Origin: Streptomyces noursei
GTDB lineage: Bacteria > Actinomycetota > Actinomycetes > Streptomycetales > Streptomycetaceae
DNA length: 64,000 nt
Assembly (NCBI RefSeq): GCF_016917755.1
Contig: NZ_CP070326.1
Location: 8,742,001-8,806,000 of the forward strand
Direction of reading: 5' to 3'
Below the pieces are notes generated by a model. It ran no database searches, was not told the DNA's origin, and saw nothing but the letters and a program-made list of their open reading frames with translations. The translations under genes were made by a program, and so were the position numbers. Positions 37,631-45,093 of the stretch are shown piece after piece (positions within the stretch are counted from its first letter, which is position 1; every line of letters starts with the position of its first letter).

Positions 37631-38868
37631 CGGCCCGCCAGCAGCCGTTCGCCGCGGCCGTGACCGGACTGGGCCTGGTGACCGCCGCGGGGGTGGGGAC
37701 CAAGGCCACCTGGCACACCATCACCCATGAGGTGGTGCCCGGCAATGTGTCCCAGCAGGCCGAACTCGTCGACCTGCCCTGCGACTTCATGTACACCGCG
37801 GCGGATCTGGACACCACCGCGCTCCTCGGTGTGGCCGCCCAGCGGCTGATGGACCGCTTCTCGCAGCTCGCGGTGATCGCCGCCCGGGAGGCGGTCGGCG
37901 ACGCCGGGCTGGACCCGGAGAGCTGGGACAGCGGCCGGGTCGCGGTGGTGATCGGATCCGCCCACGGCGGGTTGCCGTTCTACGACCAGCAGAGCGCGGC
38001 GATGGCCGGTAACGGCGCCCGGCGGGTCTCCCCCAAGCTCGCTCCGCTGACCGTCATCAACAGCGCGGCCAGCAGCGTCTGCATGGACCTCGGGGCGCAC
38101 GGCCCCAGCCTGGGGGTGGCGACGGCCTGCTCCTCCGGGACCGTCGCGGTGGGCACGGCGCACCAGTTGCTGCGCGCCGGGGCCTGCGACATCGCCATCG
38201 CGGGCGGCGCGGAGTCGGTGCTCTCCCGACTGCTGATCGCCAGCGCCTGTCAGATGAAGGCGGTCTCCACGCGGCGCGACGACCCGACCGCGGCCTGTCG
38301 CCCGTTCGACGTGGACCGGGACGGTTTCGTCGTCGGCGAGGGTGCGGGGCTGCTGGTGCTGGAGCGGCCCGAGCACGCCCGGGCCCGGCGGGCGCCGATC
38401 CGCGCGCAGATCGCCGGCTACGGAGCGTCCAGTGATGCGTACGGGGCGGTGGCGCCGGATCCCGAAGGGCGGGGCGTCGAGCGGGCGCTGCGCAGCGCGC
38501 TGGCGGACGCCGACGTCCGGCCCGGCGACGTGGGGCATGTGAACGCGCACGGCACCTCGACGGTGCTCAACGACCGCATCGAGGCGGTGATGTTGCGCAG
38601 AGTGCTCGGCGAGCATCCGTTGGTGACGTCGACGAAGGCGATGACCGGGCACACGTTGGGCGCGGCGGGCGGGATCGAGACCGCGTTGACCGTGTTGGCG
38701 CTGGAGCAGCAGTTGGTGCCGCCGACCGCCAACCTGACGGTGCCCGATCCCCGGATCCCGATCGACGTGGTGCACGCCGAGGCCCGGCCGGCGGCGTTCG
38801 ACTGTGCGGTCAAGACGTCGCTGGGGTTCGGGGGCCACAATGCGGCGCTCGTCCTGACCCGCGGCTAG
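37627..38868 (+). CDS. Beta-ketoacyl-ACP synthase (FabF type)
   Basis: A 413-residue thiolase-fold ketosynthase. The catalytic triad is complete: Cys in VATACSSGTVAVG, His in GHVNAHGTSTVLND and His in TKAMTGHTLGAAGG; the end LGFGGHNAALVL is typical of FabF. It condenses malonyl-ACP with an acyl primer. It is translationally coupled to the ACP. No acyltransferase, ketoreductase or dehydratase is nearby, so the missing steps must come from primary fatty acid synthesis or elsewhere. Confidence 0.93.
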   Translation: MTARQQPFAAAVTGLGLVTAAGVGTKATWHTITHEVVPGNVSQQAELVDLPCDFMYTAADLDTTALLGVAAQRLMDRFSQLAVIAAREAVGDAGLDPESWDSGRVAVVIGSAHGGLPFYDQQSAAMAGNGARRVSPKLAPLTVINSAASSVCMDLGAHGPSLGVATACSSGTVAVGTAHQLLRAGACDIAIAGGAESVLSRLLIASACQMKAVSTRRDDPTAACRPFDVDRDGFVVGEGAGLLVLERPEHARARRAPIRAQIAGYGASSDAYGAVAPDPEGRGVERALRSALADADVRPGDVGHVNAHGTSTVLNDRIEAVMLRRVLGEHPLVTSTKAMTGHTLGAAGGIETALTVLALEQQLVPPTANLTVPDPRIPIDVVHAEARPAAFDCAVKTSLGFGGHNAALVLTRG

Positions 38869-38875
38869 GGCCCCT

Positions 38876-38910
38876 CCGGTGGATCGGGGCGCCCGGTCGT
38901 GATCCACCGG
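38876..38910 (+). terminator. Hairpin between the ketosynthase and hydrolase genes
   Basis: CCGGTGGATC (38876-38885) pairs with GATCCACCGG (38901-38910) around a 15-base loop; an alternative GC-rich stem uses CGGGGCG with CGCGCCCCG. It could act as a partial terminator separating expression of the hydrolase. Confidence 0.55.
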
Positions 38911-38971
38911 TCGCGCCCCGGGGCATGACCGGTGCTCCGGGCCCCATCGAGCCTCTCCCAGAAGGAAAGCC

Positions 38972-39865
38972 ATGTCCGAGGAAGTGATCCGTTCCTTGTC
39001 GGTGCGCGGGGTGTCGTACGCGTACCGGGTGTTGCGGCGGCCGGATCGGTGCGTCGAGCCCGTCATGGTGTTGGGCGGTGCGTTGCAGGGGATGTTCGGC
39101 TGGCCGCAGATGGAGGACCGGCTGACGCCGGTGGCGGACGTGGTGACCGCGGATCTGCCCGGGATGGGCGGCGCGGAGGCGCTGCCGCCGGGCCCGAGCA
39201 TCGAATTGCTGTGTACGGCGATCCTGCGGATCATCGACGATCTCGGCGCCCCGCGGATCAATCTCTTCGGCTTCTCCTACGGGGCGGGCCTGGCCTTCGG
39301 GTGCGCCCGGCGGTTCCCCGGGCGGATCGCCCGGCTCGCGCTGGGCGGGGTGCCGTCGCACATCACCGAGGGGCAGGTGGCGCACTGGCGGCGGGCCTCG
39401 CGGTTCCTCACGGACGGGGACACCGACACCTTCGCGACGATGGTGGCCGAGGGGCTGCTGTGTCGGGACGAGAGCCGGTCGGTGACCCGGCGGGAGCTGG
39501 CGTACCGCTATGTACGGCGGGCGATGTTGCAGGCGGCGCTGCACTCGCCGCACGCGGTGGACTCGCTGCGCCGGGCGCTGACCGACCGGCCGGACTTCTC
39601 GGGGGGCCTGTCCGGCATCCCCGCGCTGGTCTTCAGCGGTGAGCACGACACGGTGACCCCACCGGCCCGGCAGCGGGATTTCGCGGCGACGATCGCGGGC
39701 AGCCACTTCCTGAGCATTCCCGACGCGGACCACTGGGTGGTGCTGGAACGCCCGGCGGAGGTCGCGGAGCTGGCGGTCCGCTTCTTCACGGACCGGCCGC
39801 TGGGGACGGTGGCGCGCCAGGCCGCGACGGGGGCGGGAGCGGTCGCCGATCCGGCGTGGGCGTGA
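38972..39865 (+). CDS. Alpha/beta hydrolase
   Basis: A 297-residue hydrolase. The nucleophile elbow is LFGFSYGAGLAFG; the acid Asp is in FSGEHDTVTPPAR; the His is in IPDADHWVVLERP. The oxyanion-loop region is VMVLGGALQGMFGW. The last 25 residues are low-complexity (TGAGAVADPAWA). AAGGAAAG is the ribosome site. It follows the ACP-ketosynthase pair after a hairpin and could release or cyclise an acyl product from the ACP. Confidence 0.87.
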   Translation: MSEEVIRSLSVRGVSYAYRVLRRPDRCVEPVMVLGGALQGMFGWPQMEDRLTPVADVVTADLPGMGGAEALPPGPSIELLCTAILRIIDDLGAPRINLFGFSYGAGLAFGCARRFPGRIARLALGGVPSHITEGQVAHWRRASRFLTDGDTDTFATMVAEGLLCRDESRSVTRRELAYRYVRRAMLQAALHSPHAVDSLRRALTDRPDFSGGLSGIPALVFSGEHDTVTPPARQRDFAATIAGSHFLSIPDADHWVVLERPAEVAELAVRFFTDRPLGTVARQAATGAGAVADPAWA

Positions 39866-40024
39866 GCGGAGGGACCCGGCGGCCACGTGCCGTAGCCGGG
39901 TGACCACGCAGTGGCGGGGCCGGGGTCGCCGGAGGTGGCGGACCGGCCCCGCCGGGCTGTGACCGGGGGCACAAACCGCCGCGTCCGGAGGGGTTCTTGA
40001 GGGCTTCCGGCGGTGACGCCCAGC

Positions 40025-40046
40025 ACGCGACGTACGTCACGTACGA
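40025..40046. promoter_or_regulatory. Palindromic element GACGTACGTC upstream of transglycosylase A
   Basis: A 22-base block containing the perfect palindrome GACGTACGTC and the overlapping dyad CGTACGTCACGTACG. The same 22 bases occur upstream of the paralogous gene at 41616-41637. Its position, about 260 bases before each start and upstream of the shared leader, suits a transcription-factor site. Confidence 0.6.
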
Positions 40047-40166
40047 CGCGGGCTAGTCGGGTCCGGGGGTGGTGCGGGCCGGAAATCGCAGGCCCTATTA
40101 CGGACATCTCGCCCGAACGCACGAAGATGGGTAGTACACGACATCATTGCCATCATCCCGGGCCGG

Positions 40167-40307
40167 CGCTAACCATGTTTGCCGTACCACCGAGAACGGG
40201 CCTGCGGACCCCGCCAGAGCGGCGAGCGCGGCACTGACCCTCGGTTCCGACAAACGCCACCGATGGCCACCTCCCCGCCACCACGCCCTGGAAGAGGTCA
40301 CCCCCGC
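40167..40307 (+). promoter_or_regulatory. Conserved 5' leader of transglycosylase A
   Basis: Sequence from CGCTAACCATG to CTGGAAGAGGTCACCCCCGC matches the leader of the second transglycosylase with blocks such as ACCGAGA, CGATGGCC, CTCCCCG and a 20-base end common to both. Conservation of untranslated sequence suggests a structured RNA or shared control, or a recent duplication. I cannot match it to the c-di-AMP (ydaO) riboswitch consensus. Confidence 0.5.
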
Positions 40308-41021
40308 ATGCCCATGCCCCACTTCTCCCTGCCCCGCTCCGTCCGCCTGACCCGCACGCACAAGGTCTCCGCGGCGCTGGTGGCCTCCGCGAGCTGCGCG
40401 GCCGCCCTGGCCATGACCGCGGCGCCGAGCAACGCCGCGTCCCCGGCCGCCCACGCATCCGCCGTGGTCAAGCCGGTCGGCGCCAACGGCCTGCCGGTCG
40501 CCGCGAAGGAGCAGGCCGGCACGGAGGCCAAGGAGCAGGACCGCACGGTCGCCGCTTCGGTCTCGGACGGCCTGAAGGTGACCGCGGTCGCCGAGCAGGG
40601 CCACGCCGCCCAGCAGGCCGCCAACCGCTCCGCCGAGCGCACGGAGATCGCCAAGGAGGCGCCGAAGGCCGCCCCCAAGGCCGCCGCGCCGAAGAAGTAC
40701 GCCGACAACCTCGACGGCTGGATCCGCCAGTCCCTGGACATCATGCAGTCCAAGGGCATCCCCGGCAGCTACGAGGGCCTGCACCGCAACATCATGCGCG
40801 AGTCCAGCGGCAACCCGTACGCCATCAACGACTGGGACATCAACGCCCGCAACGGCATACCCTCCAAGGGCCTGCTGCAGGTGATCCAGCCCACCTTCGA
40901 CACCTACCACGTGTCCGGCACCGCCCATAACCTCTACGACCCGGTGGCGAACATCACCGCCGCGGCCAACTACGCGGCGCACCGCTACGGCTCGATCGAC
41001 AACGTCAACTCGGCTTACTGA
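40308..41021 (+). CDS. Secreted lytic transglycosylase-like protein A
   Basis: A 237-residue exported protein. The signal peptide is RSVRLTRTHKVSAALVASA followed by a hydrophobic run and a cleavage site near SNAAS. An Ala/Lys-rich linker (KEAPKAAPKAAAPKKYADN) leads to an SLT domain with the catalytic Glu in HRNIMRESSGNPYAI, GLLQVIQPTFDTYHVSG and NITAAANYAAHRYGS at the end. It should cleave peptidoglycan between MurNAc and GlcNAc outside the cell. It is almost identical in the SLT domain to the gene at 41906. GGAAGAGG lies before the ATG. Confidence 0.93.
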   Translation: MPMPHFSLPRSVRLTRTHKVSAALVASASCAAALAMTAAPSNAASPAAHASAVVKPVGANGLPVAAKEQAGTEAKEQDRTVAASVSDGLKVTAVAEQGHAAQQAANRSAERTEIAKEAPKAAPKAAAPKKYADNLDGWIRQSLDIMQSKGIPGSYEGLHRNIMRESSGNPYAINDWDINARNGIPSKGLLQVIQPTFDTYHVSGTAHNLYDPVANITAAANYAAHRYGSIDNVNSAY

Positions 41022-41050
41022 GGCGGCCTTTCGCGCCTCCGAGGCGCCTA

Positions 41051-41113
41051 CTGACGCCCATGGCGATGGCCCTGACCGCACTGTGCGGTCAGGGCCATCG
41101 CCATGGGCGTCAG
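41051..41113. terminator. Perfect 30-bp stem bidirectional terminator
   Basis: Left arm 41051-41080, loop CTG, right arm 41084-41113, with all 30 positions paired. It lies between two convergent genes and the right arm contains the stop codon of the His-rich gene, so the end of that coding sequence is part of the hairpin. Confidence 0.95.
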
Positions 41114-41352
41114 TACATGTGGTCCTGGCGCGACGGGCCACCGAAGAGAACGTCCAGGACGTGGCCGGCGATACGGAGGCCCTCGCGCTCCCTGGGGGTG
41201 AGGCGGTGCTGGTGATGACGGTCGTGCTGGTGATGACGGTCGTGCTGACGCTGACGGCCGTGGTGGTCGGCGGGGGCCGCTGCGGCGACGCCGGTGGCGA
41301 GGGATCCTGCGGCGACCAGGCCGGCGAGCACGACGGTGAGGCGACGGAGCAT
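41110..41352 (-). CDS. Small secreted His-rich protein
   Basis: An 80-residue protein with a signal peptide (MLRRLTVVLAGLVAAGSLAT, cleavage near GVAAAAPA). The mature part has alternating His, Asp, Arg and Gln (HHGRQRQHDRHHQHDRHHQH), encoded partly by an 18-base direct repeat. The His-rich motif suggests metal binding. The end LRIAGHVLDVLFGG is amphipathic. AGGGAAG precedes the ATG. It is convergent with transglycosylase A and shares its terminator. Confidence 0.75.
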   Translation of the reverse strand: MLRRLTVVLAGLVAAGSLATGVAAAAPADHHGRQRQHDRHHQHDRHHQHRLTPREREGLRIAGHVLDVLFGGPSRQDHMY

Positions 41353-41615
41353 GAGCACTTCCCTACGGTGAGTGGCGGTTGTGCGTGGTCTCACTCTCCG
41401 GGACCCGCGGTTCCGTCGCCTTCCGACAGCCCGGGCGCTGCTACGAACGGACGAGCAGCACCGCCGTATCGACGGACGAGGGGGGCGCGAACCGCTTCGG
41501 GCGCGCCCCGGGGAGCCTGAAGTGCGCGGCGGCGATGGGGATTTCGGATGTGACCCAGGCAACTTTCACGGGACGCCGCGGGGGCTTTCGAGGGCCTCCG
41601 CAGGTGACCCCGGGC

Positions 41616-41637
41616 ACGCGACGTACGTCACGTACGA
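41616..41637. promoter_or_regulatory. Second copy of the palindromic element, upstream of transglycosylase B
   Basis: Identical over 22 bases to 40025-40046, including GACGTACGTC. The preceding bases (GAGGGC-TCCG, GGTGAC) are also conserved, so the duplication covers the promoter region. Confidence 0.6.
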
Positions 41638-41766
41638 GTCCGCCTAGTCGATGTCGAGGCGCAGCCGACCCGCAAACACGGCATAAATACCCACTCAATT
41701 CGGACATCGGATGACATCTCACGAAGAGAGGTAGTACAGGGGGGCATTGCCACCCACGAGGTCGGC

Positions 41767-41905
41767 CGTTAACCATGGATCTCGTCGCACCGAGAGCGCG
41801 CCGCACCTCCCGCCCCAACGGTGAACGCGGCCAGGAGCCTCCGGTCCGAACGCGCCAACGATGGCCGCCTCCCCGTCCCCCGCACCTGGAAGAGGTCACC
41901 CCCGT
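41767..41905 (+). promoter_or_regulatory. Conserved 5' leader of transglycosylase B
   Basis: The counterpart of 40167-40307, running from CGTTAACCATG to the 20-base common block ending in GGTCACCCCCG. GGTAGTACA upstream is also shared by both and may mark the -10 region. Confidence 0.5.
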
Positions 41906-42562
41906 ATGCCCAGTTTCACCCTGCCCCGCGCTGCCCGGATCGCCCGCATCACCCGCACCCACAAGGTCGCCGTGGCCGCCCTGGCCGCCGCCGGCGCCAC
42001 CACGGGCCTGGCCGTCACCGCGGCCCCGAGCCACGCCGCGACCACGGCCGCGCACGCCCCCGCCGCGGTCAAGCCGGTGAGCGCCGACGGGATGCCCGCC
42101 AAGGCCGACAGCAAGGCCGAGCGTCCGGTGAGCGCGTCCGTCGCGGACCACATCAAGGTCACCGCCGTCGCGAAGCAGGACCGCGTCGCCGAGCAGGCCG
42201 CCAGCCGCTCCGCCGACCGCCCGGCCGCACCGAAGAAGTACGCCGACAACCTCGACGGCTGGATCCGCCAGTCCCTGGACATCATGCAGTCCAAGGGCAT
42301 CCCCGGCAGCTACGAGGGCCTGCACCGCAACATCATGCGCGAGTCCAGCGGCAACCCCGAGGCAGTCAACGACTGGGACGTCAACGCCCAGAACGGCATA
42401 CCCTCCAAGGGCCTGCTGCAGGTGATCCAGCCCACCTTCGACACCTACCACGTGTCCGGCACCGCCCATAACCTCACCGACCCGGTGGCGAACATCACCG
42501 CCGCCGCCAACTACGCGGCGCACCGCTACGGCTCCATCGACAACGTCAACTCGGCGTACTGA
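41906..42562 (+). CDS. Secreted lytic transglycosylase-like protein B
   Basis: A 218-residue paralogue of protein A. The signal peptide (ITRTHKVAVAALAAAGATTG) and linker differ, but from KKYADNLDGWIRQSLDIMQS to the end the proteins are nearly identical, with the catalytic Glu in HRNIMRESSGNPEAV. Differences include Glu-Ala-Val for Tyr-Ala-Ile after the catalytic loop and Thr for Tyr near the end. The pair probably arose by tandem duplication with the promoter. Confidence 0.93.
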   Translation: MPSFTLPRAARIARITRTHKVAVAALAAAGATTGLAVTAAPSHAATTAAHAPAAVKPVSADGMPAKADSKAERPVSASVADHIKVTAVAKQDRVAEQAASRSADRPAAPKKYADNLDGWIRQSLDIMQSKGIPGSYEGLHRNIMRESSGNPEAVNDWDVNAQNGIPSKGLLQVIQPTFDTYHVSGTAHNLTDPVANITAAANYAAHRYGSIDNVNSAY

Positions 42563-42668
42563 GCGAGCCACCGTCGATGACGGAAGCAACGCAGGAGACA
42601 GGCGACCCGGCAGGGTCGACATAGAGAGCTGGCGAAGCGGCGACATGGCGCGTTCGCCGCTGAGCGGA

Positions 42669-42699
42669 GAGCGGGTCCCGGCACTGCCGGGGCCCGCTC
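42669..42699 (+). terminator. Terminator hairpin after transglycosylase B
   Basis: GAGCGGG-T-CCCGGC pairs with GCCGGG-G-CCCGCTC over 14 positions with one T-G pair and a 3-base loop. It lies about 110 bases after the stop. Confidence 0.75.
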
Positions 42700-42892
42700 G
42701 TCATGTGCCACGGTCGTCGGGCGGAGGGCCCGCGGGGGCCGCCCAGACGAGTGAGATGGCCCGGCCGGACGGCGGACCACGGGCCCATCGAGCCATGGAA
42801 TCGGTCAGTTCAGCGTATAAGTCTTTTCATCGGCAAGATCCTGCTCAAAAGCTGCCGAAACAGACTCGACCGAAGTCCTTCGGAGGCACGCG

Positions 42893-43768
42893 ATGCCCTT
42901 GCGCAGATCCGCACCGGCCCGGCGTACGGTCCCCCTTGCGGCCGGCTCCCTCGTCACACTCGTCACCGTGCTCGCACTGCCGCTCGGCCTGCCCGGCACC
43001 GCCACCGCGACACCGGACGCCGGAAAGACCCCCGCCCACCCCGAGCAGGACTGGATGGGCTCGACCATCGCGGTGCACGAGGGTACCGAGCGGTCCGGCG
43101 CGTCGGAGCAGCGCGGCGCCTGGAACCGGAAGACCGTGGCCGGCGTCGACGTCTCCAGCCACAACGGCACCGTGGGCTGGCGCAAGCTGCGCCGGATGGG
43201 GGTGCGGTTCGCCTACGTCAAGGCCACCGAGGGGAACAGCTACAAGAACCCGTACTTCGAGCAGCAGTACCGGGGCTCGTACAACGCAGGCATGATCCAC
43301 GGTGCGTACCACTTCGCACTGCCGGACCACTCCAGCGGCGCCGAGCAGGCCCGATACTTCTCGCACCACGGCGGCGGCTGGTCGCGGGACGGCCGGACGC
43401 TGCCGGGCGCGCTCGACATGGAGTACAACCCCTACGGCGCGACCTGCTACGGCAGGAGCCATGCGAGCATGGTCAATTGGATCGCCGACTTCGTGCGCGC
43501 CTACCGGGAGGAGACCGGTCGGGACGCGGTGATCTACACCTCGACGAACTGGTGGAAGCGGTGCACCGGCAACTCCGACCGGTTCGGTCGGAGCAACCCG
43601 CTGTGGATCCCGCGCTACGGCTCGTCCGTCGGGACCCTGCCGGGCGCCTGGCGGTTCCACAGCATCTGGCAGCACACCTCCTCGGGGCACACCGTCGGCG
43701 ACCACAACCGGTTCAACGGCCCGTACAGCAGGCTGAAAGTGCTGGCCAACGGCGAGGACGACGACTGA
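42893..43768 (+). CDS. Secreted GH25 muramidase (Chalaropsis-type lysozyme)
   Basis: A 291-residue exported hydrolase. The signal peptide is RRTVPLAAGSLVTLVTVLAL with cleavage near GTATATP. The GH25 domain starts at VAGVDVSSHNGTVGW (catalytic Asp region) and contains FAYVKATEGNSYKN, HGAYHFALPD, LPGALDMEYNPYGAT (catalytic Asp/Glu) and YTSTNWWKRCTGN. It cleaves MurNAc-beta-1,4-GlcNAc. A GGAGG site precedes the ATG by 6 bases. It follows two transglycosylases, making a cell-wall hydrolase cluster. Confidence 0.95.
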   Translation: MPLRRSAPARRTVPLAAGSLVTLVTVLALPLGLPGTATATPDAGKTPAHPEQDWMGSTIAVHEGTERSGASEQRGAWNRKTVAGVDVSSHNGTVGWRKLRRMGVRFAYVKATEGNSYKNPYFEQQYRGSYNAGMIHGAYHFALPDHSSGAEQARYFSHHGGGWSRDGRTLPGALDMEYNPYGATCYGRSHASMVNWIADFVRAYREETGRDAVIYTSTNWWKRCTGNSDRFGRSNPLWIPRYGSSVGTLPGAWRFHSIWQHTSSGHTVGDHNRFNGPYSRLKVLANGEDDD

Positions 43769-43930
43769 GCGAAGGCCCGCGAGCGGGCAAAAGGCGACGC
43801 AGCGGAAACAGGAACACGCGTGCTGGCGGAATTTCGCCTGCAACCATCCCCGTCCGGCCGGTGTCCAACACGGTGCAGCACCAATTCGGTGCACGACCAC
43901 GCGAAGGACACCACCTGACGGGGGTTTTCC

Positions 43931-44383
43931 ATGAAGCGTTCCTCTCTCCTCATCGGTTCCGCGACGCTGGCCGTGGCGAGCATCGCCACCATGGGCCTGG
44001 CCACCAGCGCCGCGGCCGCGCCGATCCCCAGCGCGGCGTACAACGGGGCGTGCGGCGGCGGTTACGGCGTCGTGAATTCCGCACCGGTCAGCGGAAAAGG
44101 CACGGTCTATCTCACGTACAGCGCAAAGACCGGAAAGAACTGTGTGGTGACGATCCGGAACAGTCCGGGGAAGCCGGTATTCATCCATGCCGAGCTCGGG
44201 TCGTCCGACCACAGTTCCGATCCGGTATTCGACAGCGGCAAATACACCACGTACGCCGGACCGGTCTATCTCGCGGCGAAAGGCCGGTGCGTGGACTGGG
44301 GCGGGGCCATCGAGAAGGTGAGCGTCCGGGTCGCCGGCTCCAACTGCGGGCGGATGGCGCCCGGGGTCGTGGTCCGGCACTGA
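43931..44383 (+). CDS. Spore-associated protein A-like secreted protein
   Basis: A 150-residue exported protein. The signal peptide is MKRSSLLIGSATLAVASIAT with cleavage after SAAAA. The mature part has paired cysteines (YNGACGGGYGVVNSAPVSG, GKNCVVTIRNSPGKP, GRCVDWGGAIEKVSVRV, SNCG) and GTVYLTYSAKTG, the pattern of streptomycete SapA. SapA coats the spore surface. It carries no TTA codon. Convergent with the regulator gene 23 bases away. Confidence 0.85.
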   Translation: MKRSSLLIGSATLAVASIATMGLATSAAAAPIPSAAYNGACGGGYGVVNSAPVSGKGTVYLTYSAKTGKNCVVTIRNSPGKPVFIHAELGSSDHSSDPVFDSGKYTTYAGPVYLAAKGRCVDWGGAIEKVSVRVAGSNCGRMAPGVVVRH

Positions 44384-44406
44384 ACCGGCCGCCCCGGTAG
44401 GAAGGT

Positions 44407-45093
44407 TCAGTACCCGGTGGGTCGCACCAGCCCCGTCTCGTAGGCGAAGACGGTGGCCTGGGTCCGGTCGCGCAGTTCCAGTTTGACCAGGATGCGGCCC
44501 ACATGGGTCTTCACGGTCTGCTCGGCGACCACCAGGCGATGGGCGATCTCCGCGTTCGACAGGCCCTGGGCGACCAGCGAGAGCACCTCGGTCTCCCGCT
44601 CGGTCAGACCGGCCACCCGGTCCTTGAGCGGGGCGCGCGGGGCGCCGGACATCCGGGAGAACTCGGCGATCAGGCGCTTGGTGATGCTGGGGGCCAGCAG
44701 CGCGTCGCCGGCGGCCACCACGCGCACGGCCTGGGCGAGTTCGTCGGCCGAGGCGTCCTTGAGGAGGAAGCCGGAGGCGCCGGCGCGCAGTGCCTCGTAG
44801 ACGTATTCGTCGAGGTCGAAGGTGGTCAGGACGAGGACCTTGACGGTGGCGTCGGCCGGTTCGGTGATCCGGCGGGTGGCCTCTATGCCGCCGAGTCCGG
44901 GCATCCGGATGTCCATCAGGACGACGTCCGGGGCGAGTTCGGCGGTCTTGGCGATGGCGTCGTGGCCGTCCACGGCCTGGCCGACGACCGCGATGCCCGG
45001 TTCGGCGTTGAGCAGCACCGTGAAGCCCTGACGGACCATCATCTGGTCGTCCGCGATCAGTACGCGGATGGGGGGCGTGGCGGCGGTCGTCAT
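44407..45093 (-). CDS. NarL/LuxR-type response regulator
   Basis: A 228-residue two-domain regulator. The receiver domain has VLIADDQMMVRQGF, VVLMDIRMPGLGG (phosphoacceptor Asp), LTTFDLDEYV (Thr) and FLLKDASADEL (Lys). The LuxR HTH is LTERETEVLSLVAQGLSNAEI with VKTHVGRILVKLELRDR. It overlaps its kinase gene by 4 bases, a cognate two-component pair. Its targets are not evident; the upstream acyltransferase and hydrolase are obvious candidates as coexpressed genes. Confidence 0.95.
   Translation of the reverse strand: MTTAATPPIRVLIADDQMMVRQGFTVLLNAEPGIAVVGQAVDGHDAIAKTAELAPDVVLMDIRMPGLGGIEATRRITEPADATVKVLVLTTFDLDEYVYEALRAGASGFLLKDASADELAQAVRVVAAGDALLAPSITKRLIAEFSRMSGAPRAPLKDRVAGLTERETEVLSLVAQGLSNAEIAHRLVVAEQTVKTHVGRILVKLELRDRTQATVFAYETGLVRPTGY

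Noticed and set aside
37397-39865. Part of the primary fatty acid synthase cluster
   Set aside because: fabD, fabH and the usual neighbours are absent; the order is different from the housekeeping fab genes.
40150-41905. ydaO-type c-di-AMP riboswitch in front of the transglycosylases
   Set aside because: Such riboswitches precede cell-wall hydrolase genes in Streptomyces, but I could not find the conserved core sequence here.
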